From NCBI RefSeq assembly GCF_001983935.1, contig NZ_CP017641.1:5861001-5925000 (forward strand): a stretch of DNA of 64,000 bases, in the 5' to 3' direction. The position numbers were made by a program, and so were the translations under genes. Positions within the stretch are counted from its first letter, which is position 1, and each line of letters opens with the position of its first letter. The notes under the pieces were generated by a model. It worked only from the letters and a program-made list of their open reading frames with translations. It had not been told where the DNA came from and did not search any database. Below are positions 9,381 through 18,004 of this stretch, in pieces. The stretch is from Fuerstiella marisgermanici (GTDB taxonomy: Bacteria > Planctomycetota > Planctomycetia > Planctomycetales > Planctomycetaceae).

Positions 9381-12230
9381 CTAATCAACGTAACGAAAGT
9401 CTACAGAAGCAAACAATGCCTGAAACACGGCCGTCCATGCCTGCTGTGGTTCTGCCGAAGAAGATTTCACAAAGCTGGTCAGTGTTCGCAATTCTGCGTC
9501 ACTGGGCGGTCGACTCAACGTTGCCAGGTACGCTTTTTGAATCAAAATATCTATCGTCGCCGGATCAGACGATTCTGTTGCCAGAAAGTGTTTAGCTGCG
9601 AGCTCAGACTGTTCCAGCACAAACGGGCTGTTTAACAGGTACAGGGCCTGCGAAGGCAGGGTGCTGCTGGCGCGGCGCCCCGTCACGAGGTTCGGGTTGG
9701 CCACGTCAAAGACACTGAAAATTTCCAGCATGGAGTTTCGAAAAAACGGCACGTACACACTTCTCATCGTGCGGCTGAATTTGCGGTGATCGTAGGCGTT
9801 GTCGTATTGAGCAATCCGTTCGATTGTTCGTCCGCCCGTCGTATCCAGATCCAGTTGCCCGCTGATTTGCAACACAAAATCACGCAACGATTCTGCGTCC
9901 AGACGTCGACGGAAGCCCTGCGTAAGCAACCGATTGTCCGGGTCGCCTGCCTGTCGCGGGGACGACGCCAGCCGATAGACGCGTGACGTGGCGATCCTTC
10001 GGATGAGCTTCTTAACCGACCAATGATCTTCATGCACAAATGTGTATGCGAGATAGTCCAGTAGTTCTGGATGAGTCGGTGGCCGGCCCATTTTTCCAAA
10101 GTTGTCTGGCGTGCGGACGAGGCCTTCGCCAAACAAGTGCAGCCACACACGATTCACGAATACTCGGGCAGTGAGCGGATTTTCAGGCGATACCACCCAA
10201 TCAGCCAGTTCTAACCGACCGCTGCTACCGTCCGGAATCTGCAGACGCTGAAATTCCCCCTGTTCGTTCAACGGGCTAGCGACCGTAACGGCCGTGCGCG
10301 GCACGACCGGGCCCAAATTCCGAATGCCGCCTCGCACGTGAATATGCCAGTCGCCAGGCTCCGCTTCGTCCTTCACGCCCATCGCCGCCGGCTTTTTCGG
10401 TTTGGACCTTCCATGCTGCTTCAGCTTTGCCTCCAACTCCCGTAGTTCCGCAACCAGCGTCTGAATGTGTTTTGCACGTTCCGGATCGACCTTGTCGCCC
10501 GCCACTAATTCGACTGGCACAAACTGAACCGCGTCAATAATCAACACACCGTTACCCGCTTCTTCCGGGTTCACTGAAACGACGGCGGGTTGATCTGCTG
10601 TGAATTCGAATTCACCAAGATCTGCGAACAGACCATCCACGCCCGGCCGAGTTCGTTGATCAATTGTGACGGTCGACATGCCGCCCGCGTGGTGAACGTC
10701 GATCGGCACGCGATCGCAGCGGTTACTCGACGAACTATACGCATAGCGAACTCGATACCTGCCTGATTGCGGCAACATCGTTTCGAATGCTGCTCGCCGG
10801 TCCACCTTCATGTTTGCATCATGCTGATACCCTTTGCCAACGTAGGCCTGCACGCTGGCGGACGGTGTCCAGTCACCGGCCAACCTGGCATCCACGTCAT
10901 CCACTACAATGCCGGGCAGCGAGTCAGGATTCACGGCCGCCAGCGATGTCGCGGCAGACACGGGTACCTGCTTTTTAAGGGCCGCAATTTGTTGCTTGAG
11001 TGCTTTGTCCGTTGTCGTCCATTTTTCCAATGCGGTCGCATCGATGCCGTTGTTAAGGCTGGTGGTCACATACGTGCTGACATTGCCGGGCAGCAGTGTT
11101 TGAGTACTCCGAAAGATGCCCGCCATGCCGTAGTAGTCGGCCGTTGGCAGCGGATCGAACTTATGATCGTGACAGCGAGCACAACCAAGCGTGAGCCCCA
11201 AAAAGGTGCGACCCAGCGTGTCGATTTGTTCGTCCACAACTTCCATTCGCAGCAGTTCCTTGTCCTGCTGCTCATAGTTGGTTGGTCCCAGAGTCAGATA
11301 TCCAACGCCCGTCACCTGATCGTCGCGCTGCTGGTCGGTTTCGAAGGGGAGAAGGTCGCCAGCGATGTGCTCACGGGCTAACTGATCGAACGGCTTGTCA
11401 TCGTTGAACGACTGAATCACATAGTCACGAAACCGCCAGGCTTCAGGAAACATCAGGCTTCGTCCGCCGCCGCTGGATTCGGCAAAGCGGGTCACATCCA
11501 GCCAGTGTCGCCCCCAACGCTCGCCGAAATGCCGTGACGCCAGCAGTTGATCGACGACGTTCGCAATCGCACCGTCCGGATCTGTTTCGTAATCGTCGAT
11601 GAAGGCGGCGATGTCATGTCGCGACGGAGGCAGGCCCACCAGTCCGAAGTGCAGTCGCCTCAGTATTTCATACGGCGTAGCATCGGAGTTCGGCTTAAGA
11701 CCTGCTTCGCGATGTTTGGCGACCACAAAACGGTCGATGTCCGTCATCGGCCGATCATCTGAAGCTGGCGGCGGTGGAACATTTGAAATCGGCTGAAAAC
11801 TCCAGAACTTCCGGCCTTCATGCAGATCGATGGAAGTGCGAGTGATCGTCTTGCCACCGGCGCGAGGATCTTCCGCACCGTCACGAATCCATTTTTCGAA
11901 ATCGGCGACGACTCGGTCAGGCAACTTCCTGTCCGGCGGCATCTCAAACGATTCATGCTTCAAGGCAGACAACAGCAGACTGTCCGCAGGGTTACCGGGC
12001 ACAACCGCTGCCCCCGATTCACCACCGTCTCGCGTGCCAGCTTTGGAATCCAGCAACAGCCCGCCACGCACGTTCTTTGCATCGGCGGAATGGCATTCGT
12101 AGCAGTGTTCAATCAGAACGGGACGAATTCGCGACTCAAAGAAGTCAATCTTTTCGTCGGCGCGAACTGTTGTCGTGACCGCAACAATCAGCAGGACGGC
12201 AATTCGAAACGGCGGGATTGATCGGCTCAT
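9381..12230 (-). CDS. PSD1 / planctomycete cytochrome-C domain protein (DUF1549, DUF1553), first copy
   Basis: A 949-residue exported protein. After a signal peptide (about residues 1-24) comes the planctomycete cytochrome-C-like domain with the haem-type motif CYECH (43-47). The DUF1549 domain (about 150-360) has a second CxxCH motif (CARCHDH), and the C-terminal DUF1553 domain starts near RVFVNRVW. A carbohydrate-binding-like beta region sits between them. I chose the ATG at 12230 because the longer frame (to 12281) adds 17 residues ahead of a normal signal peptide. The stop abuts the DUF1501 gene downstream. A redox or polysaccharide-related role is often suggested for the family but is inference. 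Confidence 0.88.
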   Translation of the reverse strand: MSRSIPPFRIAVLLIVAVTTTVRADEKIDFFESRIRPVLIEHCYECHSADAKNVRGGLLLDSKAGTRDGGESGAAVVPGNPADSLLLSALKHESFEMPPDRKLPDRVVADFEKWIRDGAEDPRAGGKTITRTSIDLHEGRKFWSFQPISNVPPPPASDDRPMTDIDRFVVAKHREAGLKPNSDATPYEILRRLHFGLVGLPPSRHDIAAFIDDYETDPDGAIANVVDQLLASRHFGERWGRHWLDVTRFAESSGGGRSLMFPEAWRFRDYVIQSFNDDKPFDQLAREHIAGDLLPFETDQQRDDQVTGVGYLTLGPTNYEQQDKELLRMEVVDEQIDTLGRTFLGLTLGCARCHDHKFDPLPTADYYGMAGIFRSTQTLLPGNVSTYVTTSLNNGIDATALEKWTTTDKALKQQIAALKKQVPVSAATSLAAVNPDSLPGIVVDDVDARLAGDWTPSASVQAYVGKGYQHDANMKVDRRAAFETMLPQSGRYRVRYAYSSSSNRCDRVPIDVHHAGGMSTVTIDQRTRPGVDGLFADLGEFEFTADQPAVVSVNPEEAGNGVLIIDAVQFVPVELVAGDKVDPERAKHIQTLVAELRELEAKLKQHGRSKPKKPAAMGVKDEAEPGDWHIHVRGGIRNLGPVVPRTAVTVASPLNEQGEFQRLQIPDGSSGRLELADWVVSPENPLTARVFVNRVWLHLFGEGLVRTPDNFGKMGRPPTHPELLDYLAYTFVHEDHWSVKKLIRRIATSRVYRLASSPRQAGDPDNRLLTQGFRRRLDAESLRDFVLQISGQLDLDTTGGRTIERIAQYDNAYDHRKFSRTMRSVYVPFFRNSMLEIFSVFDVANPNLVTGRRASSTLPSQALYLLNSPFVLEQSELAAKHFLATESSDPATIDILIQKAYLATLSRPPSDAELRTLTSFVKSSSAEPQQAWTAVFQALFASVDFRYVD

Positions 12231-12407
12231 TTGACTGCGCGTTATCAAAAAGGCGGGGCGAACAGCGGGCCGGGGGACCAATCATGGTAACCAATAACGT
12301 TGCCTGATGAAAGAATGGCTCGTGAATCGCCAAAATTTGCTGGCCACAGCGCCGATTAAGTCGTGCGATGCGGGCCATCCACGGTCGAATTCAGTATCAC
12401 GCGGCCA

Positions 12408-13418
12408 TCAGTCTTCGGGCGGCTGATCCAGTGCACCGGGCTTCTTGAGTTCTTCGACCGCATCCTGAGCGTCTTCGCGATCTCCAGCGTCGAGGTCGGG
12501 TGCTGATTGCTCCTGCTGCGCATCGGGCTCGTAACTCAAAACAACCGACAGTGGCAAATGATCAGACCCAATATGCGACAATGTCTTCAGCGACACGACG
12601 CGGAAGTCGTCTGAATGAAACAGATGATCAAGCGGATATCGCCACACTCGCGAATTTGCATTGAACGTCGGGTACAAGCCACGACCTTTTCGCGGGTCGA
12701 GCAACCGGCTGACTTCCTGAAACAGGTCCGTTGTGCGCGACCAACCAACGTCATTCATGTCGCCCAACACGATCGCACTTTGCTGGTCGCGTATTTCCCG
12801 TCCAACTAACACCAGTTCGGCATCGCGTTTGGTGGTATCTTCACCCGGCCGAGGTGGATTCGGATGAACGACGAACAACCGGACAGGGTGTCCGCATCGC
12901 AACTTGACCATCGCGTCAATCGACGGAATCGATTCTTTGACGATGCCTCGCACTTCGGCTGAAAGAATTTCCAGCTTCGAATACATCGCCAGCCCATACT
13001 TATTCTCCAAAGGATGCTCAACACGATAAGGAAACTTCGAACGAAGTGGGCTGAGGTCGTCGACCCAGCGTTGATTAACTTCGCACAGCACAACAACGTC
13101 TGGCGATTGCTGTTCAACAAGGTTTAGCAGCGCACTGGCATCGTCGTTATCCTGCAAGACGTTGGCTGTCAAAAATTGAATCCGAACCTCTGGATCTTTG
13201 GACGTCGCCCACTGCACCTGGCGCGGGGCGACCGGCAGATAGGGAAAAATCCAGTACAACTGAATACAAACGCCGACAGCAAGAAGCACGGCCGCCGGTT
13301 TTGCGTATGGTTGTTTGTACAGAAACCCCAACACCACCAACCAAATCAGGTATGCGATCAAAAGTTGCACGCGCGGGAAGTCGCCGATTCGGACCCACCA
13401 CCAGTTGACCGGCAATAG
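12408..13418 (-). pseudogene. Endonuclease/exonuclease/phosphatase family gene, 3' part cut off by an IS
   Basis: This is the main body of a membrane-anchored EEP-superfamily protein (Mg2+-dependent phosphodiesterase fold). The frame still encodes 335 residues from a TTG at 13415. Two hydrophobic segments lie near the front (about 18-35 and 40-60). The metal/catalytic motifs are complete: TANVLQDN, the Glu in LCEVNQ, VVHPNPP, LGDMND and GSDHLPL. The 5' end is interrupted at 13418 by an ISAs1-family element. Removing the IS and one 10-bp repeat joins it in frame to the piece at 14710-14785, giving an intact protein of about 358 residues. A shortened product might still be made from the TTG, since only the first membrane helix is lost. 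Confidence 0.85.
13409..13418. repeat. Target-site duplication, left copy
   Basis: The 10-bp sequence CCGGCAATAG directly abuts the left end of the insertion element and recurs exactly at 14710-14719 directly after its right end. This is the expected footprint of transposition into the nuclease gene. Confidence 0.93.
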
Positions 13419-13438
13419 CAGGGCCAGCGCATACTAAG
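13419..13438 (+). repeat. Terminal inverted repeat, left end of the IS
   Basis: Starts CAGGGCCAGCGC and matches the right end (14690-14709, read on the opposite strand) at 16 of 20 positions, including the first 12 without mismatch. Confidence 0.88.
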
Positions 13439-14606
13439 TTGTTTTGCCGGTAAGGATTTGCATCAAATAGTCAATGTTCCATCCGGCCATTCTTCTTTTC
13501 ATGACGTTGCTTTGTTTGCCAGGATGTTTCTTGATGAGGCTGAGTGTGAGTCGTCTGAGCCATGACAAATTGTTCGCGAAGATTCGGTTTCGGACTCGAC
13601 TCTCATCCTCGCGGTAGGTCATGTCGAGACTCCAGTGCAGCGTGTTTTCTATGGCCCAGTGACCACGAACCGTTGTTGCGAACAGCTCGCCTTTGCGACG
13701 CAGACTGCTGATGTAGTAGCGAACGTCAGAATGATGAATGCCGTCCTGCTCGTACATTCGGATCGCCGTTCCGATGGTCTTGAGTCCGGCCCATTTGTGG
13801 CCCACGTCAAAATCGACAGGCACGGTCGCCTGATAGTAGATTCTCTGTTCCTGCCGACCGTGTCCCTTCTCTGTTTCTTCATAGCGACTGACGGGACAGC
13901 GAGCGAAGTCATCCTCCAGGTGATCGAGAAAAAACTTCTGCACGACCTCATAGAGTTTCGGTTGGTTGCCTTTCAGGGCTAACACATAGTCTGCATTGCC
14001 AGACACGATCTGCTGCGCAATGTTTTTTTGACAACCCGCTGCGTCAATCGTAATGATCGCCTCATCGATATTGATTTCGTTCAGTAATTTCGGGATCGCG
14101 GTGATCTCGTTCGACTTCTCTTCCGTCGCCACCTGTCCCAGAGAAATCCCCTGATCAGAAGCCCACGCACTCACGATGAACAACGCACCCAGCCCATTCT
14201 TTTTGTCATGTGATCGACGGAGTGCTTTGCCATCAATCGCAATCTGTTTTCTGTAGCCTTCTTTCTGTTCGTCGGAAAGTCCTTCCAGCGATTCAATCCA
14301 TTGCACGAAGCACGCTTGAAAGTCGTTCGGCTTCAGGAGAGAAAGGACGCGCCGGTACGTATCTTTTTTCGGAATGCCATGCGGAAGTGCCAGGTGTTTC
14401 TGCAGGCCATCGGCATTCAGTCGCGCCCATTCCGCAATCGCACTGGGGCCGTCGGCGTTGGCCAGCACTCCGCAAATGGCGATCACAATCACATCACCAA
14501 GCAGATGCAGACGATTGATGTTGGAACGCGGGTCTTTCAATTGATCAAAGTAATGAACAATGTTTCCTGTCAGCTCCTGGGTGACCGCCAGTTCAACTGT
14601 CGACAT
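13434..14606 (-). CDS. ISAs1-family DDE transposase
   Basis: A 390-residue transposase, full length for the family (related to the H-repeat-associated proteins). The catalytic triad can be read as Asp125 in AIDGKALR, Asp188 in TIDAAGCQ and Glu320 in HWAIEN. The block EKSNEITAIPKLL (163-175) and DYVLALKGNQ (206-215) are characteristic. The N-terminal region, with YFDQLKDPR, matches the helical domain found ahead of the catalytic domain in this family. A GAGGAGAGGA-type purine-rich ribosome-binding site lies just before the start. No frameshift or stop is seen, so the element may be active. Confidence 0.93.
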   Translation of the reverse strand: MSTVELAVTQELTGNIVHYFDQLKDPRSNINRLHLLGDVIVIAICGVLANADGPSAIAEWARLNADGLQKHLALPHGIPKKDTYRRVLSLLKPNDFQACFVQWIESLEGLSDEQKEGYRKQIAIDGKALRRSHDKKNGLGALFIVSAWASDQGISLGQVATEEKSNEITAIPKLLNEINIDEAIITIDAAGCQKNIAQQIVSGNADYVLALKGNQPKLYEVVQKFFLDHLEDDFARCPVSRYEETEKGHGRQEQRIYYQATVPVDFDVGHKWAGLKTIGTAIRMYEQDGIHHSDVRYYISSLRRKGELFATTVRGHWAIENTLHWSLDMTYREDESRVRNRIFANNLSWLRRLTLSLIKKHPGKQSNVMKRRMAGWNIDYLMQILTGKTT

Positions 14607-14689
14607 CTCTTGTCCTCTCCTCGTGAAGTCCGATGTTACGACACGAAAAGACTAACCAATACTCACTTGTCGCGCCAGCCTAAATTGCC

Positions 14690-14709
14690 CAAAGTGCGCG
14701 CTGGCCCTG
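14690..14709 (-). repeat. Terminal inverted repeat, right end of the IS
   Basis: Reverse complement of the left end, with a perfect 12-base outer core and mismatches only at positions 13, 14, 18 and 19 counted from the tip. Confidence 0.88.
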
Positions 14710-14719
14710 CCGGCAATAG
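14710..14719. repeat. Target-site duplication, right copy
   Basis: Exact second copy of CCGGCAATAG, adjoining the right end of the IS. It is also the last part of the interrupted nuclease reading frame on this side. Confidence 0.93.
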
Positions 14720-14785
14720 TGGAGCCAGGGCCGTGACGATCAGGACCACGGCAACCGAAAGAACAAAAAGCATCAACAGGAACAT
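14710..14785 (-). pseudogene. Severed 5' end of the endonuclease/exonuclease/phosphatase gene
   Basis: Reading the minus strand from the ATG at 14785 gives about 25 residues of a strongly hydrophobic helix beginning MFLLMLFVLSVAVVLIV and ending APLLP. Past the duplicated target site the frame enters the IS and soon stops. After conceptual removal of the IS and one repeat the frame continues directly into PVNWWWVRIGDFPR of the large fragment (12408-13418). This is strong evidence that both belong to one former gene whose product had an N-terminal membrane anchor. Confidence 0.85.
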
Positions 14786-15053
14786 AAGCGGGCGTTTCTC
14801 AGTATTATCGCATTCAACATCGCGGCTGCCGCGTGGCAAAACGTGACAGTCGAGGCAGAAAAGAGTAGTGTAAGTAGTCCGGCCTATTGTCGGTGAGCTT
14901 CACACGATCGTACCGGGATTTTTAGCAATTATCGTGTCTTCGAGCGTCAGACAAAAATTGCGGCAAACAACGGACGCATGGCATTCGCGCTGTTGAGCCG
15001 CAAGGCAGTGTCGTGGTCCACAGATTGACATCTCCCCTAAAGTTGGAATCTGA

Positions 15054-15923
15054 ATGATGGCAGATACGTCAAAGATCAGGCTACGCATTCTCGTCACCGC
15101 CGGACGGGTATCACTTGCCGTGTTGATATTGTGCTGTTTTTTGGAACGCAGCTTCGGCCAGAAATCCGCACCTTCAGCAACGGAAACGACGACGGTTGAA
15201 CGCGGCTCAAAAACCGCGAAGGACGGATTTAAGAACGAAGATGACATTCGCGATCGGTTTAACAACTGGAAACAGGACGACAACGCAAAAGCATGGCTAA
15301 AAGCCATGAACTACCGCATCGCGGACATTGAAAACGTCAACGCCGTTAAACCGCACGGCTATAAGGCAGATGTGGAAGTCACTGTGAAAACAGCAAAGGC
15401 AATACAGGTCGAGCGGATTTCCATCAAGCTGGTGAGTTCCGCCAATGGCTTCAACCAAATCGACAAACGCTGGCTGGCGACCTACGCCAAGATGTGGAAG
15501 ATGCCGCCGGTTGTCGTGAAGGGGCTGAAATACTTTGTGGGAGAAACTCCGCCCTATAAAGCAAGCCGACGTGACGAACGGATGTACCTGAATGAACTGC
15601 CCGAAGAAACTCAAAAAGCAGTGCTGAAGTTTTTCGCCAGCCACAAGAAGCAAATCGTTTCGGACTTGCTGGAAGGCGACGGCGAACACAGGGCGAATTG
15701 GTTCATGGTGACCTTTAAAGGGAGCGACAAACCCCAATGGCTGATTAAACCAACAGCGGACGCCGTAAGATTTTTCAGCGAAGGAGACGTCGTGATGACG
15801 CGAGCTGGGAACCTGAAAATCGGCCGGATCGGCGTGCAGCGTAAGGGCGGAGACAATGGCCGAGAAACAGCAAAGATGCTGCAGTTCAAAATCAACCCCG
15901 TACAGTTGTTTGACGCGGAATGA
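15054..15923 (+). CDS. HinP1I-like restriction endonuclease homologue with export-type leader
   Basis: A 289-residue protein. From residue 51 to the end I recognise strong similarity to the type II enzyme R.HinP1I (site GCGC, about 247 residues): GSKTAKDGFKNE (51-62), GFNQIDKRWLA (132-142), FVGETPPY (161-168), QRKGGDNGRETAKMLQFKI (262-280). The family active site is of the SD...QxK type. Here it appears as Asp106 and S-I-K at 123-125, so the Lys (125) is kept but the Gln position is Ser. Residues 1-48 have no counterpart in HinP1I: basic residues, then a hydrophobic run (VSLAVLILCCFL) and a polar SFGQKSAP stretch, like a signal peptide or anchor. No DNA methyltransferase is visible nearby. 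The similarity rests on my recollection of HinP1I and should be aligned. Confidence 0.82.
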   Translation: MMADTSKIRLRILVTAGRVSLAVLILCCFLERSFGQKSAPSATETTTVERGSKTAKDGFKNEDDIRDRFNNWKQDDNAKAWLKAMNYRIADIENVNAVKPHGYKADVEVTVKTAKAIQVERISIKLVSSANGFNQIDKRWLATYAKMWKMPPVVVKGLKYFVGETPPYKASRRDERMYLNELPEETQKAVLKFFASHKKQIVSDLLEGDGEHRANWFMVTFKGSDKPQWLIKPTADAVRFFSEGDVVMTRAGNLKIGRIGVQRKGGDNGRETAKMLQFKINPVQLFDAE

Positions 15924-16217
15924 ACTTAACGCCGCGTTTGCCGAGGCGGTGTGTTCGAATACAGGAAATACATACCTGACGGGATCGGGCCCGATTCCTC
16001 GATAAGGGATACAGCGAGGTTCGCACACAAGTTTCCGGGAATATTCGGTGGTATGTTTACGCGGTCAATCGCCCCAACACGGTATAGTTTGAAGAGAACT
16101 CGGCTGGGCAGCAAGTCGACTACGCAGCGCGCCAACCTGTGCACGAACAAACCGGCCAACGGCGTTGCACAAACAATTATAAGCGGAAGCACTAGATAGA
16201 CAGGAAGAATCAGGGCA

Positions 16218-17978
16218 ATGAAAAACCGTCGTCGTTCGCGCCAATTGGGATTAGCGATGCCAGCCACTTGCAGGACAGGCGTGCAGGCGCTGGAAGATCG
16301 TCGCCTGCTAAGCGTCAGTGCTCAGGAACAGTTCTTCGTCTACCGGCTGAATCGAGCGAGACACGACCCGCAGGCTTATGCGGGTGAAGCCGGGTTGGGC
16401 AACATCCTGTCGAGCCAGCCCGTCCGGCCACCGCTGGCCGTGAACAACAAGCTGTTTGATGCGGCCAAATTTAAGAGCCTGGAAATGGCAAACAACGACT
16501 ATTTCAGCCACACGAGTGCGGTCACCGGCGTCTCGCCAAACAAATTGGTACGCGATTTCGGCTACGAGTTGCAGTCAAACTGGGATAACAACGCCAACTT
16601 TGTTGAATCGTTGGCGGGCGGACATATTTACAGCACAGCTGCGCAAGCTATGGACGCCCTCATTATTGACGAAGGTGTCGTGGGGCTGGGGCATCGCAAA
16701 CACCTGCTCAGCACGCCCAACGATTTCGACAAAGAGATCGGAATCGGTTACGCCAAGAACTCCAGCGCAACCTATGAAAGCTACTGGACAGTCCACATCA
16801 CGCGATCCCATCCAGACGATCGGTTCCTCACCGGCGTCACCTTCAATGATGCCAACAACAATAACCGCTACGATCTGAACGAAGGAATTGGCGGCGTTCA
16901 GGTTAAAGCGGGCGACAAGCAGACCACCAGCAACGCTCACGGCGGCTGGTCGATCAAAGTTGATCCCGGTACGTACAACGTCACCGCGTCCGGTGGCGGA
17001 TATACTGGCACGTCGTTTGTTCGTGCAACGGTGGGTGAAGGCAATGTAGAAGTCGATTTTGAATCAGGCCTGGCCACAGGCTACCTGGACTTCGACCTGT
17101 TTACGCAAACGCCTGGCTTCTCCGTCACCGAAAGCGATGGTAGCACAAGCGTTTCAGAAACTGGATCCACAGATGCATTTGAAGTTGCGCTGACGGCTCG
17201 CCCGCAGTCCAATGTCGTGCTGAACATCAGCAGCGGCGATACCACCGAGGCTACAGTCAGTCCGAACACGGTTACCTTCACACCTTCCAACTGGGATCAA
17301 CCTCAAGCGGTTACGGTGACCGGAATCGACGATGTGCTGGTTGACGGAAGTCAGACGACCAGCATCACGGTCTCGGTCAACGACGCCGCCAGCAATAACG
17401 AATTCGACAACCTTGCCGACCAGGTCATCACCGTCACCACAACCGACGATGACGTGGCTTCGCAGGCGCCGGGAAATGTCGACGGCAGCATAAATTTCGA
17501 CGCGAACGATTCGTTTCTTATTCACCTTGTGCAGCTGGCTGGCACGAACGATCAGATTGCTCAATCACTGGGCACCAGCCAGTTAACGCCGCAAGCCATA
17601 CGCACCGCAGTGACGAATCTTGGCACCGCGGGAGACGTAGACGGCAGCGGAACGTTTAACGGCAACGACTCGTTTTTGATCCACCTTGTACTGCTCGCCG
17701 GAACGGACGACCAGATCGACCAATCCAAGGGAGCCAGCACGCTAACGGCGACCGAAATCCGAAGCCGAATCACCAGCCTCGGCACAGCGCCGCGACGCTC
17801 GCGACTTTCTTCACGGACGACTTCCCCAACTCTGCCGCCATTAGACAAGGATGAATTGTTCGCAGCGGCAGACCAACCAGGTGGCTCGCCTGCAACCATT
17901 GAAGCAGCCGCTCCCTACGAGGATTCAGCGGTCGACTTCGCTGACGAGGCCTTCCGTAACTGGATCGACATCCTTTGA
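16218..17978 (+). CDS. Secreted CAP-domain protein with dockerin-like calcium repeats
   Basis: A 586-residue exoprotein. The N-terminus has the planctomycete leader motif LEDRRLLS (25-32). A CAP/SCP (YkwD-like) domain follows (about 35-195, with NRAR, YFSH and GHRKHLL), then an SdrD-B-like beta domain (about 205-290, GVTFNDANNN...). Next is a beta-sandwich of the type found in planctomycete exoproteins (about 300-410, TFTPSNWDQPQAVTVTG). Two tandem 53-residue repeats start at 419 and 472, each with a DVDGSG-like calcium loop and a NDSFLIHLV helix, resembling a dockerin pair. The tail is low in complexity. Such proteins are extracellular; the substrate or ligand is not evident. Confidence 0.85.
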   Translation: MKNRRRSRQLGLAMPATCRTGVQALEDRRLLSVSAQEQFFVYRLNRARHDPQAYAGEAGLGNILSSQPVRPPLAVNNKLFDAAKFKSLEMANNDYFSHTSAVTGVSPNKLVRDFGYELQSNWDNNANFVESLAGGHIYSTAAQAMDALIIDEGVVGLGHRKHLLSTPNDFDKEIGIGYAKNSSATYESYWTVHITRSHPDDRFLTGVTFNDANNNNRYDLNEGIGGVQVKAGDKQTTSNAHGGWSIKVDPGTYNVTASGGGYTGTSFVRATVGEGNVEVDFESGLATGYLDFDLFTQTPGFSVTESDGSTSVSETGSTDAFEVALTARPQSNVVLNISSGDTTEATVSPNTVTFTPSNWDQPQAVTVTGIDDVLVDGSQTTSITVSVNDAASNNEFDNLADQVITVTTTDDDVASQAPGNVDGSINFDANDSFLIHLVQLAGTNDQIAQSLGTSQLTPQAIRTAVTNLGTAGDVDGSGTFNGNDSFLIHLVLLAGTDDQIDQSKGASTLTATEIRSRITSLGTAPRRSRLSSRTTSPTLPPLDKDELFAAADQPGGSPATIEAAAPYEDSAVDFADEAFRNWIDIL

Positions 17979-18004
17979 TTGAAGGCTCACCCAGCAGCGT
18001 GGCT

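Larger units (their letters stand above)
13419..14709 (-). mobile_element. ISAs1-family insertion sequence, apparently complete
   Basis: An element of 1291 bp with one transposase gene on the minus strand. The ends are inverted repeats: the first 12 bases of each end are identical (CAGGGCCAGCGC) and 16 of the outer 20 match (13419-13438 and 14690-14709). A perfect 10-bp direct repeat flanks it. The transposase stop codon lies inside the left inverted repeat. The exact target duplication and open transposase frame suggest a fairly recent insertion. I assign the family by transposase sequence; the subgroup would need a comparison against an IS collection. Confidence 0.92.

Noticed and set aside
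15025-15053. TTGACA followed 17 bases later by an ATCTGA-like sequence before the HinP1I-like gene
   Set aside because: The would-be -10 box touches the start codon, leaving no room for a leader or ribosome-binding site, so it is unlikely to be the promoter.
15297-16028. 243-codon open frame on the minus strand
   Set aside because: It runs antisense to the HinP1I-like gene, which has convincing family similarity. No domain was recognised in this frame.
15926-16267. 113-codon minus-strand frame with a hydrophobic stretch
   Set aside because: It spans the upstream region and first codons of the CAP-domain gene on the opposite strand, has no ribosome-binding site I can see and no known family. 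The hydrophobic run is not enough.
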